Part shown: piece by piece, positions 17,609 through 25,754 of the stretch
How the letters are laid out: every line of letters starts with the position of its first letter
How positions within the stretch are numbered: the first letter of the stretch is position 1
Assembly: GCA_964627535.1 (NCBI GenBank)
Contig: CAZVJW010000005.1
Span: 62,001 to 126,000, forward strand
DNA from: UBA1447 sp964627535
GTDB taxonomy: Bacteria > Bacillota > Clostridia > Oscillospirales > Acutalibacteraceae
Length of the DNA: 64,000 nt
Reading direction: 5' to 3'
The notes under the pieces: model-generated
Databases searched by the model: none
Seen by the model: only the letters and a program-made list of their open reading frames with translations
Told to the model about the DNA's origin: nothing
Position numbers and translations under genes: made by a program

Positions 17609-18463
17609 ATGTTTAAATTACCAAAACTTGTCACGGGGATCTTTTCACTCATTACCGCGCTGTTTATCTTCATCAGCGATGTAAATGACGGAGATCCAAA
17701 GCCCAACTATCTTGAGCCGGTCAGCACAACATCCTATACGCTCATTGACACAGCAATACGTGCACAGGGCATGGCCAATGACGGCAAGAGCTTCTACTTC
17801 AGTTTCAATTATGGGCTTATCAAAACCGCGCTTGACGGCGTAACCATGCAGGCGGCGAATTATCTTGCCATTCCCCCAAAACTGCTGCTGGAAGGCTGCA
17901 AGCATATCGGCGGCATCACCTATTACAACGGCAAAATATACGCCCCCATTGAGGACAGCAAGGTGTTCCAGCATCTCTATATCTGCACCTATGACGCTGC
18001 AACGCTCAAGTTTATTGCCGCCTACCCGCTGCCTCTTGACAAGCATGAGTTTGGTGTGCCGTGGTGCGTTGCCGACCCGGATAAGGGGGTTATCTATTCC
18101 GCAAGGCGCGATCAAATCACCACCATCAATGTTTATGATGCCGAAACAATGGCGTTCTTGAAGAACATCGAAATCAACTCTCCGGTTCATAAGGTTCAGG
18201 GCGGCGACATGTATAAGGGTATTCTATATTTATCTATCAGCAGGGACGACCAAGCGGTTTTTGCCGTCAACCTTGATACAGGGGAAGTGCAAAAAGCGTT
18301 TGCCCGCAACCTTGTCGACGGGGCCGAGGGGGAGGGAATGACCATCCTCCCGATGCCGGACGGTTCTCTTTTCCATGTGCAGGACCTTGCGAAAAACTAC
18401 CTGGGTTCTCATGTGAGACATTATGCTTTTGATGTGAACTCTATTGATTGGCAGCTTTCATAA
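17609..18463 (+). CDS. secreted protein, beta-propeller-like, function unknown
   Basis: Exported protein of 284 aa with an N-terminal hydrophobic segment (LVTGIFSLITALFIFIS). The rest consists of repeated strand-turn units (QGMANDGKSFYFSFNYG, GGITYYNGKIYAPIE, VYDAETMAFLKNIEIN, VFAVNLDTGEVQKAF), the pattern of a propeller fold such as YncE or glutamine-cyclotransferase relatives. No catalytic residues are recognised. It starts 42 nt after the DUF4838 gene behind AAAGGAGAGG, and a strong terminator follows, so the pair probably forms the end of an operon. Confidence 0.65.
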   Translation: MFKLPKLVTGIFSLITALFIFISDVNDGDPKPNYLEPVSTTSYTLIDTAIRAQGMANDGKSFYFSFNYGLIKTALDGVTMQAANYLAIPPKLLLEGCKHIGGITYYNGKIYAPIEDSKVFQHLYICTYDAATLKFIAAYPLPLDKHEFGVPWCVADPDKGVIYSARRDQITTINVYDAETMAFLKNIEINSPVHKVQGGDMYKGILYLSISRDDQAVFAVNLDTGEVQKAFARNLVDGAEGEGMTILPMPDGSLFHVQDLAKNYLGSHVRHYAFDVNSIDWQLS

Positions 18464-18488
18464 CAAGGTCAATTTGACGAACATAACC

Positions 18489-18528
18489 ATCACCCCGCGG
18501 CATGTATTTGCCTGCGGGGTGATTTTTT
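18489..18528 (+). terminator. terminator after the propeller-like gene
   Basis: ATCACCCCGC pairs perfectly with GCGGGGTGAT around an inner GGC/GCC stem, and the 3' arm runs into a T-tract. Confidence 0.88.
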
Positions 18529-18804
18529 GGTAACAATTATTCATGCATCTTTCAGGATTACTTCATACATAAAACACAATCCGGGGTTATACTGGTTCTA
18601 TAAGAACGCGGAGGGGATGACGCCTATATACACCGGAAAAGGATAATAAAACGAATTTAATTTTGCTATATCTCTACTGTTAGTCTGCCGAATGGCCGGA
18701 ATCCCGGTTCGGCAGACGGGACAGACAAAAAAATTAAGCCCGATGAAATGCGGGCATAACATAGATAAAATCCTCGGGGTGCCAATCAGGGCACCCCGAA
18801 TCGT
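18529..18804. other. non-coding stretch with three hairpins
   Basis: Between the terminator and the next promoter there is no convincing gene. It holds a 10-bp perfect stem at 18683-18717 (GTCTGCCGAA / TTCGGCAGAC), a short AGCCCG / CGGGC stem near 18737-18755, and a 9-bp stem at 18775-18798 (CGGGGTGCC / GGCACCCCG). It may be a structured RNA or decayed repeat material. Confidence 0.4.
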
Positions 18805-18833
18805 TTGACATCCCCCATGCAATGTGGTAATCT
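18805..18833 (+). promoter_or_regulatory. putative promoter of the GNAT gene
   Basis: TTGACA, a 17-nt spacer and TAATCT, 42 bp upstream of the start codon. Confidence 0.55.
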
Positions 18834-18874
18834 TTCAAGCGTAATATATATTAAAAACAAGAGGAGAAAATGAT

Positions 18875-19354
18875 ATGCCCGACATGCTCGTGAGACTATG
18901 GAAACTCGATTACAACGGCTTTCGCAAAAAGGAAGAGGAGATTACAAAAACAACCGGCATCCGTTTTTTGCGCGTGCTTTCCCCGAGCTTTAAAAAGGTC
19001 GAATCTTTTATTCTCAAAGAATTCGGCGAGGGCTGGGCAAGCGAAACAACGGCGGCCTTCTATAATGACCCCGTCAGTTGCTTCATCGCCGTGGACGCGA
19101 AAAACGAAGTTTTAGGTTTCGCCTGCTACAACGCCACAGGCAAAGGCTTTTTCGGCCCGACGGGCGTCAAGAAAAAGATGAGAGGGCAGGGCATCGGCTC
19201 GGTGCTTTTGTGGCGCTGCCTCGAATCCCAGTGGGAGCAGGGTTATGCCTACTCGATAATCGGCGGAGCGGGTCCGGTGGATTATTACGCGAAAGCGGTC
19301 GGCGCGACGGTGATTGAAGACAGCAGCCCCGGGATATACACCAGGAATATTTAG
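18875..19354 (+). CDS. GNAT family N-acetyltransferase
   Basis: Acetyltransferase of 159 aa. The acetyl-CoA pyrophosphate-binding motif is visible (KKKMRGQGIGSVLL), preceded by the central strand pair AVDAKNEVLGFACYNA, and followed by GPVDYYAKAVGA near the C-terminus. The substrate is unknown. The ATG at 18875 follows GAGGAG by 8 nt. It has its own likely promoter and is followed 43 nt later by the sulfatase gene, with which it may be co-transcribed. Confidence 0.85.
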   Translation: MPDMLVRLWKLDYNGFRKKEEEITKTTGIRFLRVLSPSFKKVESFILKEFGEGWASETTAAFYNDPVSCFIAVDAKNEVLGFACYNATGKGFFGPTGVKKKMRGQGIGSVLLWRCLESQWEQGYAYSIIGGAGPVDYYAKAVGATVIEDSSPGIYTRNI

Positions 19355-19396
19355 ACTTTCAGATAAATAATATTTGAATCCAAGAGGGCAAATAAA

Positions 19397-20746
19397 ATGA
19401 ATAACACAAAACCGAATGTAGTCATCATCAACTGCGACGATTTGGGTTACGGTGACCTGGGCTGCTACGGCAGTAAAGTAAATAAAACCCCTTATCTTGA
19501 CAAGTTCGCGAAGGAGAGCATGGTATTCACCTCCTGCTACGCAGCTTCTCCCGTATGCTCGCCGTCAAGAGCCGCACTGCTCACCGGCTGTTACCCGCCG
19601 AGAGTTGGCATTGACAGGGTGCTGTATCCGGTCGACCCGCTGGGGCTCAGCACAAATGAATTCACCATGTCCCAAATGTTTAAAAACGCGGGCTACGCCA
19701 CTTCGATTGTCGGCAAATGGCACTGCGGAGACCAAAAGGAGTTTCTGCCCTGCAACTTCGGGTTTGACAGCTATTATGGTCTACCCTACAGCAACGATAT
19801 GGGCATGATGGAAAAGCGGGAGGATAAACTCAGGTTCCCGCCTCTGCCGCTTATCGCGGATAATGATATTATCGAAGAGCAGCCGGACCAGCGCTCACTG
19901 ACAGAACGGTATGTGGAAAAATGCGTTGATTTTATCAGAGAAAACCAAAGCAAGAATTTCTTTCTCTATTTTGCCCAGATGCATGTGCATATGCCGCATT
20001 ACGCCGCGGACAGATTCGTGCGGGAATCCGAGAACGGCGACTTCGGCGCCTGCGTCGCTTCCGCCGACTGGGCGAGCGGTGCGGTGATTTTCGAGTTGGA
20101 AAAACTGAATCTGCTGGATAACACCATTGTTATTTTCACATCGGACAACGGCTCCAGAGGTGACCGGGGGGCGAGCAATTACCCGCTGAAGGGCGGGAAA
20201 TTCACCACTTGGGAAGGCGGCCAGCGCATTCCGTTCATTATGTACTGGAAGGATAAACTCGCGCCGTCGCTCAACGGTAAAATGATCAGCCAGATGGACC
20301 TTCTGCCGACCTTTGCTTCCATTTTGGGTGAAAACCTCAGTGATAATAAAATCGACGGACTTGATGTGTCTGATATGCTTTTACGCGGCGCGGAATCCGC
20401 GCGCGACGAATTCGTTTATTATGCCTCCGATTCCAGGCTGGAAGCGGTCAGGAAAAAGAACTGGAAACTGCATTTATACAAAAAGGGTGAACCGGTTCAG
20501 CTCCTTTTTGACCTTGAAAAGGATGTTTCAGAGGATAACAACCTTTATGAGGATTATCCCGAAATTGTGGAAGATCTTACAAGAATTTATCTGGATTACA
20601 GAGAAAAACTCGGCGATACAGTGACTCAAATAACGGGTTGTGAAAAACGCCCGTGCGGGGTTGCCGAAAACCCGGTGGCCTTAACCGTCTATGACTCCGA
20701 CCATCCGTATTATATTGCTGAGTACGACAAAAATGAAGTCGGATAA
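19397..20746 (+). CDS. sulfatase (Cys-type, arylsulfatase family)
   Basis: Formylglycine-dependent sulfatase, 449 aa, no signal peptide, so probably cytoplasmic. It has the metal-binding opening VVIINCDDLGYGDLGCYG, the sulfatase signature CSPSRAALLTG with Cys54 as the residue to be oxidised to formylglycine, GKWHCG, and FTSDNGSRGDRG for the second metal/substrate block. It hydrolyses sulfate esters, plausibly on fucose- or galactose-containing glycans given the fucosidase and galactosidase in the window. A Cys-type enzyme needs a maturase (anSME or FGE); none lies in this window. Confidence 0.93.
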   Translation: MNNTKPNVVIINCDDLGYGDLGCYGSKVNKTPYLDKFAKESMVFTSCYAASPVCSPSRAALLTGCYPPRVGIDRVLYPVDPLGLSTNEFTMSQMFKNAGYATSIVGKWHCGDQKEFLPCNFGFDSYYGLPYSNDMGMMEKREDKLRFPPLPLIADNDIIEEQPDQRSLTERYVEKCVDFIRENQSKNFFLYFAQMHVHMPHYAADRFVRESENGDFGACVASADWASGAVIFELEKLNLLDNTIVIFTSDNGSRGDRGASNYPLKGGKFTTWEGGQRIPFIMYWKDKLAPSLNGKMISQMDLLPTFASILGENLSDNKIDGLDVSDMLLRGAESARDEFVYYASDSRLEAVRKKNWKLHLYKKGEPVQLLFDLEKDVSEDNNLYEDYPEIVEDLTRIYLDYREKLGDTVTQITGCEKRPCGVAENPVALTVYDSDHPYYIAEYDKNEVG

Positions 20747-20826
20747 ATGCCGAAACAGGATTTGTATGAAAAACCTTAAGTTGATATATTTTCAAATCAG
20801 TCAATCAGAAACAGAGGTGCGCTAAA

Positions 20827-21567
20827 ATGTTTGATGAAATAAGTTCCATCTTAAGTCCGCCGTTGCTGAGCGGCATAAAGAAAGCTCTGTTTATTCAGCC
20901 GCACCCTGACGACAACGAAATCGGAGCGGGCGGCACGATGGCCTATCTGATCGAACAGGGCGCCGAGGTATATGAGCTCACCGTAACGGATGACCGCTTC
21001 AGCTCCGATTCGATGAGCGGCGATGAGCTGATTGAACTGCGAAAGAATGAAGCGCTGGCGGCCATGAAGGTTTTAAGTGTCAAAAACGCCGGCTTCCTCG
21101 GGTTTTCGGATAAAACAAGCGCAAGTATTGAAGAACTCGCGGCGGCAATTCTGCCCGTTATCCGTGCCATTCAGCCGGATGCGGTTTTTTCCGTTGACCC
21201 GAACCTGCCGGACGAATGCCATTCCGACCATGTCAAGGTCGGAACCGCAGTGAAATACTGCATCATGGATGCCGAGATAAAACATTACCCCGAGCAGGAG
21301 GATAATTCCGGCCACAAGGATGCTTGCAGCATTGATGTTTACGGCCAGTATTTTACAAACAGGCCGAACACCGTTGTTGACATTGAACCTTTCAGAGAGA
21401 AAAAGTTTGAGGCGGTAAGGTGCCACGCTTCGCAATGCAGCCCCGGGCTGCTGATGGCGCTTGAAGCGCAAAGCAGTATTTTGGCTGAGGGCTCGGAGTA
21501 TGATTATGTGGAAAGGCTGCGGTTGCTGTCAGCTATCCACAAGCATTGCTTTGTTCTGCCGGTTTAA
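20827..21567 (+). CDS. PIG-L family (LmbE-like) deacetylase
   Basis: Zinc-dependent N-deacetylase family protein, 246 aa. It shows the metal site motif HPDDNEIGAGG near residue 25 and the later HSDH motif (DECHSDHVKVG) that supplies a further metal ligand. Relatives remove acetyl groups from N-acetylglucosamine-containing molecules. It follows the sulfatase by 80 nt in the same direction, which suggests joint action on amino-sugar-containing glycan fragments. The substrate is not defined by sequence. Confidence 0.88.
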   Translation: MFDEISSILSPPLLSGIKKALFIQPHPDDNEIGAGGTMAYLIEQGAEVYELTVTDDRFSSDSMSGDELIELRKNEALAAMKVLSVKNAGFLGFSDKTSASIEELAAAILPVIRAIQPDAVFSVDPNLPDECHSDHVKVGTAVKYCIMDAEIKHYPEQEDNSGHKDACSIDVYGQYFTNRPNTVVDIEPFREKKFEAVRCHASQCSPGLLMALEAQSSILAEGSEYDYVERLRLLSAIHKHCFVLPV

Positions 21568-21673
21568 AAACGGCAAAATGCATCAGACGATGTTATAAAG
21601 TCAAAGCGTATTGAATTCGTTTATAATATACAGTATTTACCGTGGCAATTACTTATATTCTATTATTTTACCA

Positions 21674-21703
21674 TTGACTTGAATTGCGCGGTTGCCTTAT
21701 AAT
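21674..21703 (+). promoter_or_regulatory. sigma-A promoter of serC
   Basis: TTGACT and a perfect TATAAT with an 18-nt spacer, 70 bp upstream of the serC start codon. Confidence 0.7.
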
Positions 21704-21773
21704 TTAGGTAATTTATGTTTCGTGAAAAACGAAACATTCCAGCAGTCCCAAAATATAATTGGAGGTAGAAAAA

Positions 21774-22853
21774 ATGTCAAGAGTATTCAATTTCTCAGCA
21801 GGTCCGTCTATGTTGCCGGAGAGTGTGCTCAACAGAGCCGCCGCCGAAATGCTCGACTACAAAGGCAGCGGACAGTCGGTCATGGAGATGTCGCACCGTT
21901 CAAAGGTTTATGAAGATATCATTTTCGGCGCGGAAGCTCTTTTCCGCGAGGTCTTGAGCGTTCCCGACAATTACAAAATCCTTTTTTTGCAAGGCGGAGC
22001 TTCGCTTCAATTTGCCGCAATCCCGATGAATTTGATGAACGGCTCCGGCAAGGCGGATTATGTTTTAACCGGCCAGTTCGCCACAAAAGCATATGAAGAA
22101 GCAAAGAAATACGGCGACATCAAGGTTGTCGCTTCTTCAAAGGATAAAACTTTTTCCTACATCCCGGAACTGAAAAAGGAAGATTTCAGACCCGATGCCG
22201 ACTACGTTTATATCTGCATGAACAACACCATCTTCGGCACCTGCTACAAGGAGTTCCCGGATACCGGTGACATTCCGTTGGTTGCCGATGTTTCGTCATG
22301 CTTCCTTTCAGAGCCTTTGGATGTTTCCAAGTTCGGCCTGATTTACGGCGGTGCGCAGAAGAATGTCGCCCCGGCAGGTTTGACTGTTGTTATTGTCCGC
22401 GAGGATTTAATGGGTCACGCAAGGGATTACACCCCAACCGTTATGGACTACAAAACCATGGCAGATAATGATTCGATGTATAACACTCCTCCCTGCTGGT
22501 CTATTTATATGTGCAAACTTATGCTTGAATGGATTAAAAGCATCGGCGGCCTTGAAGGAATGCAGCTTCATAACAGGAAGAAAGCCCAGATTCTCTATGA
22601 CTTCCTTGACCAAAGCAATATGTTCAGCAATCCCGTTGTTCCGAAAGACCGTTCTATGATGAATGTTACCTTTGTGGCAACCACAGACGAGTTAAACGAC
22701 AAATTTGTCAAAGCGGCATCCGCCGCAGGTTTTGTTAACCTGAAAGGCCATCGCTCTGTCGGCGGAATGAGAGCATCCATTTACAACGCTATGCCTATTG
22801 AAGGCGTGGAAAAACTGGTTGAGTTCATGAAGGAATTCGAGGCAAATAATTAA
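21774..22853 (+). CDS. serC: phosphoserine aminotransferase
   Basis: PLP enzyme converting 3-phosphohydroxypyruvate and glutamate to phosphoserine, the second step of serine synthesis; 359 aa, normal for the family. It opens with the diagnostic VFNFSAGPSMLPESVL and carries QSVMEMSHRSKVYEDI. The PLP lysine sits in YGGAQKNVAPAG, and the C-terminal phosphate-binding GHRSVGGMRASIYNA is present. The ATG at 21774 follows GGAGGT. serA lies 151 nt downstream, so the two steps are neighbours, with repeat sequence between them. Confidence 0.97.
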   Translation: MSRVFNFSAGPSMLPESVLNRAAAEMLDYKGSGQSVMEMSHRSKVYEDIIFGAEALFREVLSVPDNYKILFLQGGASLQFAAIPMNLMNGSGKADYVLTGQFATKAYEEAKKYGDIKVVASSKDKTFSYIPELKKEDFRPDADYVYICMNNTIFGTCYKEFPDTGDIPLVADVSSCFLSEPLDVSKFGLIYGGAQKNVAPAGLTVVIVREDLMGHARDYTPTVMDYKTMADNDSMYNTPPCWSIYMCKLMLEWIKSIGGLEGMQLHNRKKAQILYDFLDQSNMFSNPVVPKDRSMMNVTFVATTDELNDKFVKAASAAGFVNLKGHRSVGGMRASIYNAMPIEGVEKLVEFMKEFEANN

Positions 22854-22885
22854 TAACGGGATGTCGAGGTGCAATTCCCCTACTT

Positions 22886-22922
22886 CTTCTCCACTGCTTC
22901 CCGCGGCGCAGCCGCACTTCTC
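22886..22922 (-). repeat. 37-nt GAGAAG hairpin repeat, copy 3
   Basis: On the minus strand it has the same 37-nt layout as the copies at 11031 and 11111, with stem GCGG-CTGCG-CCGC. The loop equals copy 1 while two base pairs differ in a compensating way. Confidence 0.6.
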
Positions 22923-22933
22923 AATTGCTTTTC

Positions 22934-22952
22934 GGGCGAATGAAGTTCGCCC
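22934..22952. repeat. GGGCGAA hairpin
   Basis: A perfect 7-bp stem GGGCGAA / TTCGCCC with a 5-nt loop followed by CCTACG, a motif type common in bacterial intergenic repeats. It directly follows copy 3 of the 37-nt repeat. Confidence 0.45.
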
Positions 22953-23004
22953 CTACGCTGACCACCGGCCAATGACCATTGAAAAGAAAGGATTGAATAA
23001 TATT

Positions 23005-24153
23005 ATGTTTAATATTTTAACACTTAATAAAATATCTCCGTTTGGTGTTGAGAAATTCGACACTGGCAAGTACGCTTGCGGGGAAACGGTAACCGATCCC
23101 TCCGCCGTCATGGTCCGCTCCGCGTCTATGTTTGATATGGAAATTCCGGCAAGTGTTCTTGCCATAGCCAGAGCCGGCGCCGGTACAAACAATATTCCTA
23201 TTGATGTTTGCACTGAAAAAGGTATTTGTGTTTTCAACACCCCGGGCGCGAATGCAAATGCCGTAAAAGAACTTGTCCTTTGCGCTCTTTTGGTTTCGTC
23301 GCGCAAAGTTCCGGAGGCGCTTGAATGGTGCAAAACGCTTAAAGGCGAGGGCGAGCAAGTCGGCAAACTGGTTGAAAAAGGCAAATCGGCTTTTACCGGT
23401 CAGGAAGTCAGCGGTAAAACTCTCGGTGTAATCGGCCTCGGTGCCATCGGAATCCTTGTTGCCAACACGGCGCTTGCGCTCGGAATGGATGTCATCGGGT
23501 ATGATCCGTTCCTTTCCGTTCATAACGCTTTGAGCGTTGACCCGAAAGTCAAGGTTGTGGGCAATACGGATGAAGTATTTGCGGTTTCCGATTACCTTAC
23601 GCTTCACACGCCGCTTAACGACTCGACAAGGGACCTTGTAAACGCCAAAAGTATTGCCGCAATGAAAAACGGCGTACGTATTCTCAACTTTGCGCGCGGT
23701 GAACTTGTCAATTCCGCGGATATCTTAGATGCGCTTGAATGCGATAAGGTCGCCGCATATGCCACCGATTTCCCGACAGACGATCAAATCTGCAGCAAAG
23801 GAGTTATCGCTATCCCTCATTTGGGCGCATCAACCCCCGAGAGTGAGGACAACTGTGCTGTTATGGCCGCCAATCAGCTTATTGCCTACCTTGAAAGAGG
23901 CGAGATCGTTAACTCGGTCAACCTTCCTTACATGCAGCTGCCGATGACCTTCTCAAACAGAGTCTGTATTATTCACAAGGATGTTGAAGGTGCTCAGGCA
24001 AATATTACCGCGGCGCTTGCGGGCTGCCAGATTGCGTCGCTGACAAGCAGCGCAAAAAAAGGCTGGGCGTATACAGTCGCCGATATAACCGGTACCGCCG
24101 ACAAAGAAAGAATCGAAAAGGTTAACGGAGTAATCAAGGTCAGAATAATATAG
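23005..24153 (+). CDS. serA: D-3-phosphoglycerate dehydrogenase
   Basis: First enzyme of serine synthesis, oxidising 3-phosphoglycerate with NAD; 382 aa. The substrate domain holds the invariant RAGAGTNNI, the Rossmann motif is GVIGLGAIG, and the catalytic residues lie in NFARGELVN (Arg) and PHLGAST (His). A short C-terminal ACT-like region (about 325-382) may mediate serine feedback. The ATG at 23005 follows AGAAAGGAT; the in-frame extension upstream translates repeat sequence and was rejected. It ends in a strong bidirectional terminator. Confidence 0.95.
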   Translation: MFNILTLNKISPFGVEKFDTGKYACGETVTDPSAVMVRSASMFDMEIPASVLAIARAGAGTNNIPIDVCTEKGICVFNTPGANANAVKELVLCALLVSSRKVPEALEWCKTLKGEGEQVGKLVEKGKSAFTGQEVSGKTLGVIGLGAIGILVANTALALGMDVIGYDPFLSVHNALSVDPKVKVVGNTDEVFAVSDYLTLHTPLNDSTRDLVNAKSIAAMKNGVRILNFARGELVNSADILDALECDKVAAYATDFPTDDQICSKGVIAIPHLGASTPESEDNCAVMAANQLIAYLERGEIVNSVNLPYMQLPMTFSNRVCIIHKDVEGAQANITAALAGCQIASLTSSAKKGWAYTVADITGTADKERIEKVNGVIKVRII

Positions 24154-24165
24154 TACAATTAATTG

Positions 24166-24204
24166 CAGACCGGCTCAAATATAACATGAGCCGGTCTGTT
24201 TTTA
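24166..24204. terminator. bidirectional terminator between serA and the deacetylase gene
   Basis: A perfect 12-bp stem CAGACCGGCTCA / TGAGCCGGTCTG with a 9-nt loop and a T run on the plus side. It lies between convergent genes. Confidence 0.88.
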
Positions 24205-24213
24205 ATTTGATTT

Positions 24214-25230
24214 TTACAGTGACATAAATTTATAGCCTTGTTCTCTTGCCCAATCAATAATATCTCCGAGTGCGGCAGCGTTGTCGGATGAAACGGCATG
24301 TAAAAGAATAACCGCGCCGGGGTGCAGGCGGGATGTAACGGTATCAAAAGCAAATTGCTTGCCTTTTTGGTTTGTCTGGTCCCAATCCGTATAAGCGACA
24401 GACCAAAAAACAGCCTTATAGCCAAGGGACTGCACTAAATCAAGCGAGCTTATTGAATAACTGCCCTCCGGAAAACGGAAGAAAGGCGCAGTATACCCGA
24501 AATGCTGCCTTAAATAATTATCGCAGTCCTGAATTTCCTGCGCCATTTTTGTACGGCTTATCGTCGGAAAAGCAGGGTGAGTACTTGAATGGTTGCCGAG
24601 TATATGCCCTTCCGTAATCATTCGCGCTGCAAGCTCCGGCTCCGACTTTATGAAAGAAAGCGTACAGAAAAAGGCCGCCTGAACATGCTTATCCTTGAGT
24701 GTATCCAGAATTTTTCCGGTCCAGCCGTTTTCATAACCGCAGTCAAAAGTAAGGTGTAAAACTTTTCCGGTTGATTTTGTGTCAAGAGCAAGAGCGTTAT
24801 ATTGATCAAATAAAGCTTGGTTTCTTAAGGATTCTGAAGGCTGTGCACCGTTTTTTCCTATGCCAAACCCGAAGCCGGCAGCTTTTTCGGAAAGACCTCT
24901 GCTGTTATCCGGATCAGGGGCGGTAAGCTGAATCTGATGAAGCGGTTCATAGCCCGTATAGGTCCCTGCGGAGGGGTTTGGAGCGCCTGTTATTACAGCG
25001 GGGTTAAACGTTGCCGGTTCATAATAGACCGTCGTTCGCGCTTTTGTGGCAACAACGGTTGACGTTTCGGTGTGTTTTACTGTTGTTGCAGCCGGTATTT
25101 CGCTTTTTGCAGTTTCGGCAGTCGTGAGTTTTTCGGTTGTTGTCTCCGTGCCGGCGCCATTCTTGATAAAATAAGCGGCTATCATTATTGCAATAAATAA
25201 CACAACTATTACAGCTAAAAATTTTTTCAT
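24214..25230 (-). CDS. polysaccharide deacetylase (PdaA-like)
   Basis: Membrane-anchored or secreted NodB-domain deacetylase, 338 aa. One N-terminal hydrophobic helix (FLAVIVVLFIAIMIAAYFI) is followed by a Thr/Ala-rich linker to about residue 90, then the catalytic domain. Motif 1 is LTFDCGYENG (metal Asp), motif 2 is NHSSTHPAFP (metal His residues), and FFRFPEGSYS and ILLHAVSS complete the site. The overall pattern (DQYNALALDTKSTGKVLHLTF) resembles PdaA, which acts on muramic acid in spore cortex peptidoglycan; the role here is inferred. It is transcribed toward serA. Confidence 0.88.
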   Translation of the reverse strand: MKKFLAVIVVLFIAIMIAAYFIKNGAGTETTTEKLTTAETAKSEIPAATTVKHTETSTVVATKARTTVYYEPATFNPAVITGAPNPSAGTYTGYEPLHQIQLTAPDPDNSRGLSEKAAGFGFGIGKNGAQPSESLRNQALFDQYNALALDTKSTGKVLHLTFDCGYENGWTGKILDTLKDKHVQAAFFCTLSFIKSEPELAARMITEGHILGNHSSTHPAFPTISRTKMAQEIQDCDNYLRQHFGYTAPFFRFPEGSYSISSLDLVQSLGYKAVFWSVAYTDWDQTNQKGKQFAFDTVTSRLHPGAVILLHAVSSDNAAALGDIIDWAREQGYKFMSL

Positions 25231-25250
25231 ATATTCATTCCTTTCAAATG

Positions 25251-25411
25251 TAATACTAATCAGCGATGAAAAGCGTTGTTAGATTTGCGGTGATTTTTTG
25301 TGCAGCACAAGACGGACGACGATGCTTTGCTGTCGCAAGGCAAGGAGGAAAACACAGTACGGCGCAAAAAAGACCGCAAAGATTCAATGCGTTTTATCGG
25401 TGGTTAGTATA
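25251..25411. repeat. palindromic element with TAATACTAA ends (type C)
   Basis: About 161 bp from TAATACTAATC to GGTTAGTATAAC. The outer arms are imperfect inverted repeats over about 45 nt (CAGCGATGAAAAGCG against the complement of CGTTTTATCGGTGG, and TTTGCGGTGATTTTTTG against CAAAAAAGACCGCAAA). It shares its termini with copies A and B but not its interior. Confidence 0.6.
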
Positions 25412-25474
25412 ACAATAATATACTGAAAAATCGCAATGCGGGTACCTACGCGGCAATTTTCAGCACGAGCTCTT

Positions 25475-25576
25475 TATGCTAATTGCTCATAAAAGCCTGT
25501 CTAAAATCCGCACAAAACCTCATAAATCAAAGTTTTTGCTTAATTTTTTAGAGGTTTTTAATCGCGAATTAGTATT
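25475..25576. repeat. palindromic intergenic element (copy B)
   Basis: A 102-bp relative of the element at 2032-2140. It has the same order of blocks (AAAAGCCT, TCCGCACAAAACC, CATAAATCAA, TTTTTGCTT, TTTTTTAGAGGTTTTTAATCG, ATTAGTAT). It lies 63 bp after the type C element, upstream of the sigma factor gene. Confidence 0.65.
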
Positions 25577-25754
25577 CCCTGTTTTCATTGATTCATAAAT
25601 TGTTCGGCAGACATTATAAATTTATGATACAATAACATTATAGCATGATACTCTGTAAACCTGAAAGAGAAAATAATAAATATTTTTAGCTTTTATGCAA
25701 CACTTTGCCCAAAATAATACACTTAAGTAATGAGGGCAGGAAAGAGGGTAAACG

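Noticed and set aside
18598..18822. 74-codon minus-strand frame with a CPHF...CPVC pattern
   Set aside because: It translates through three hairpins, has no ribosome binding site, and the cysteine pattern is not a convincing zinc ribbon.
22861..23004. In-frame extension of serA
   Set aside because: It translates intergenic repeat sequence; a good ribosome binding site and family-typical start exist at 23005.
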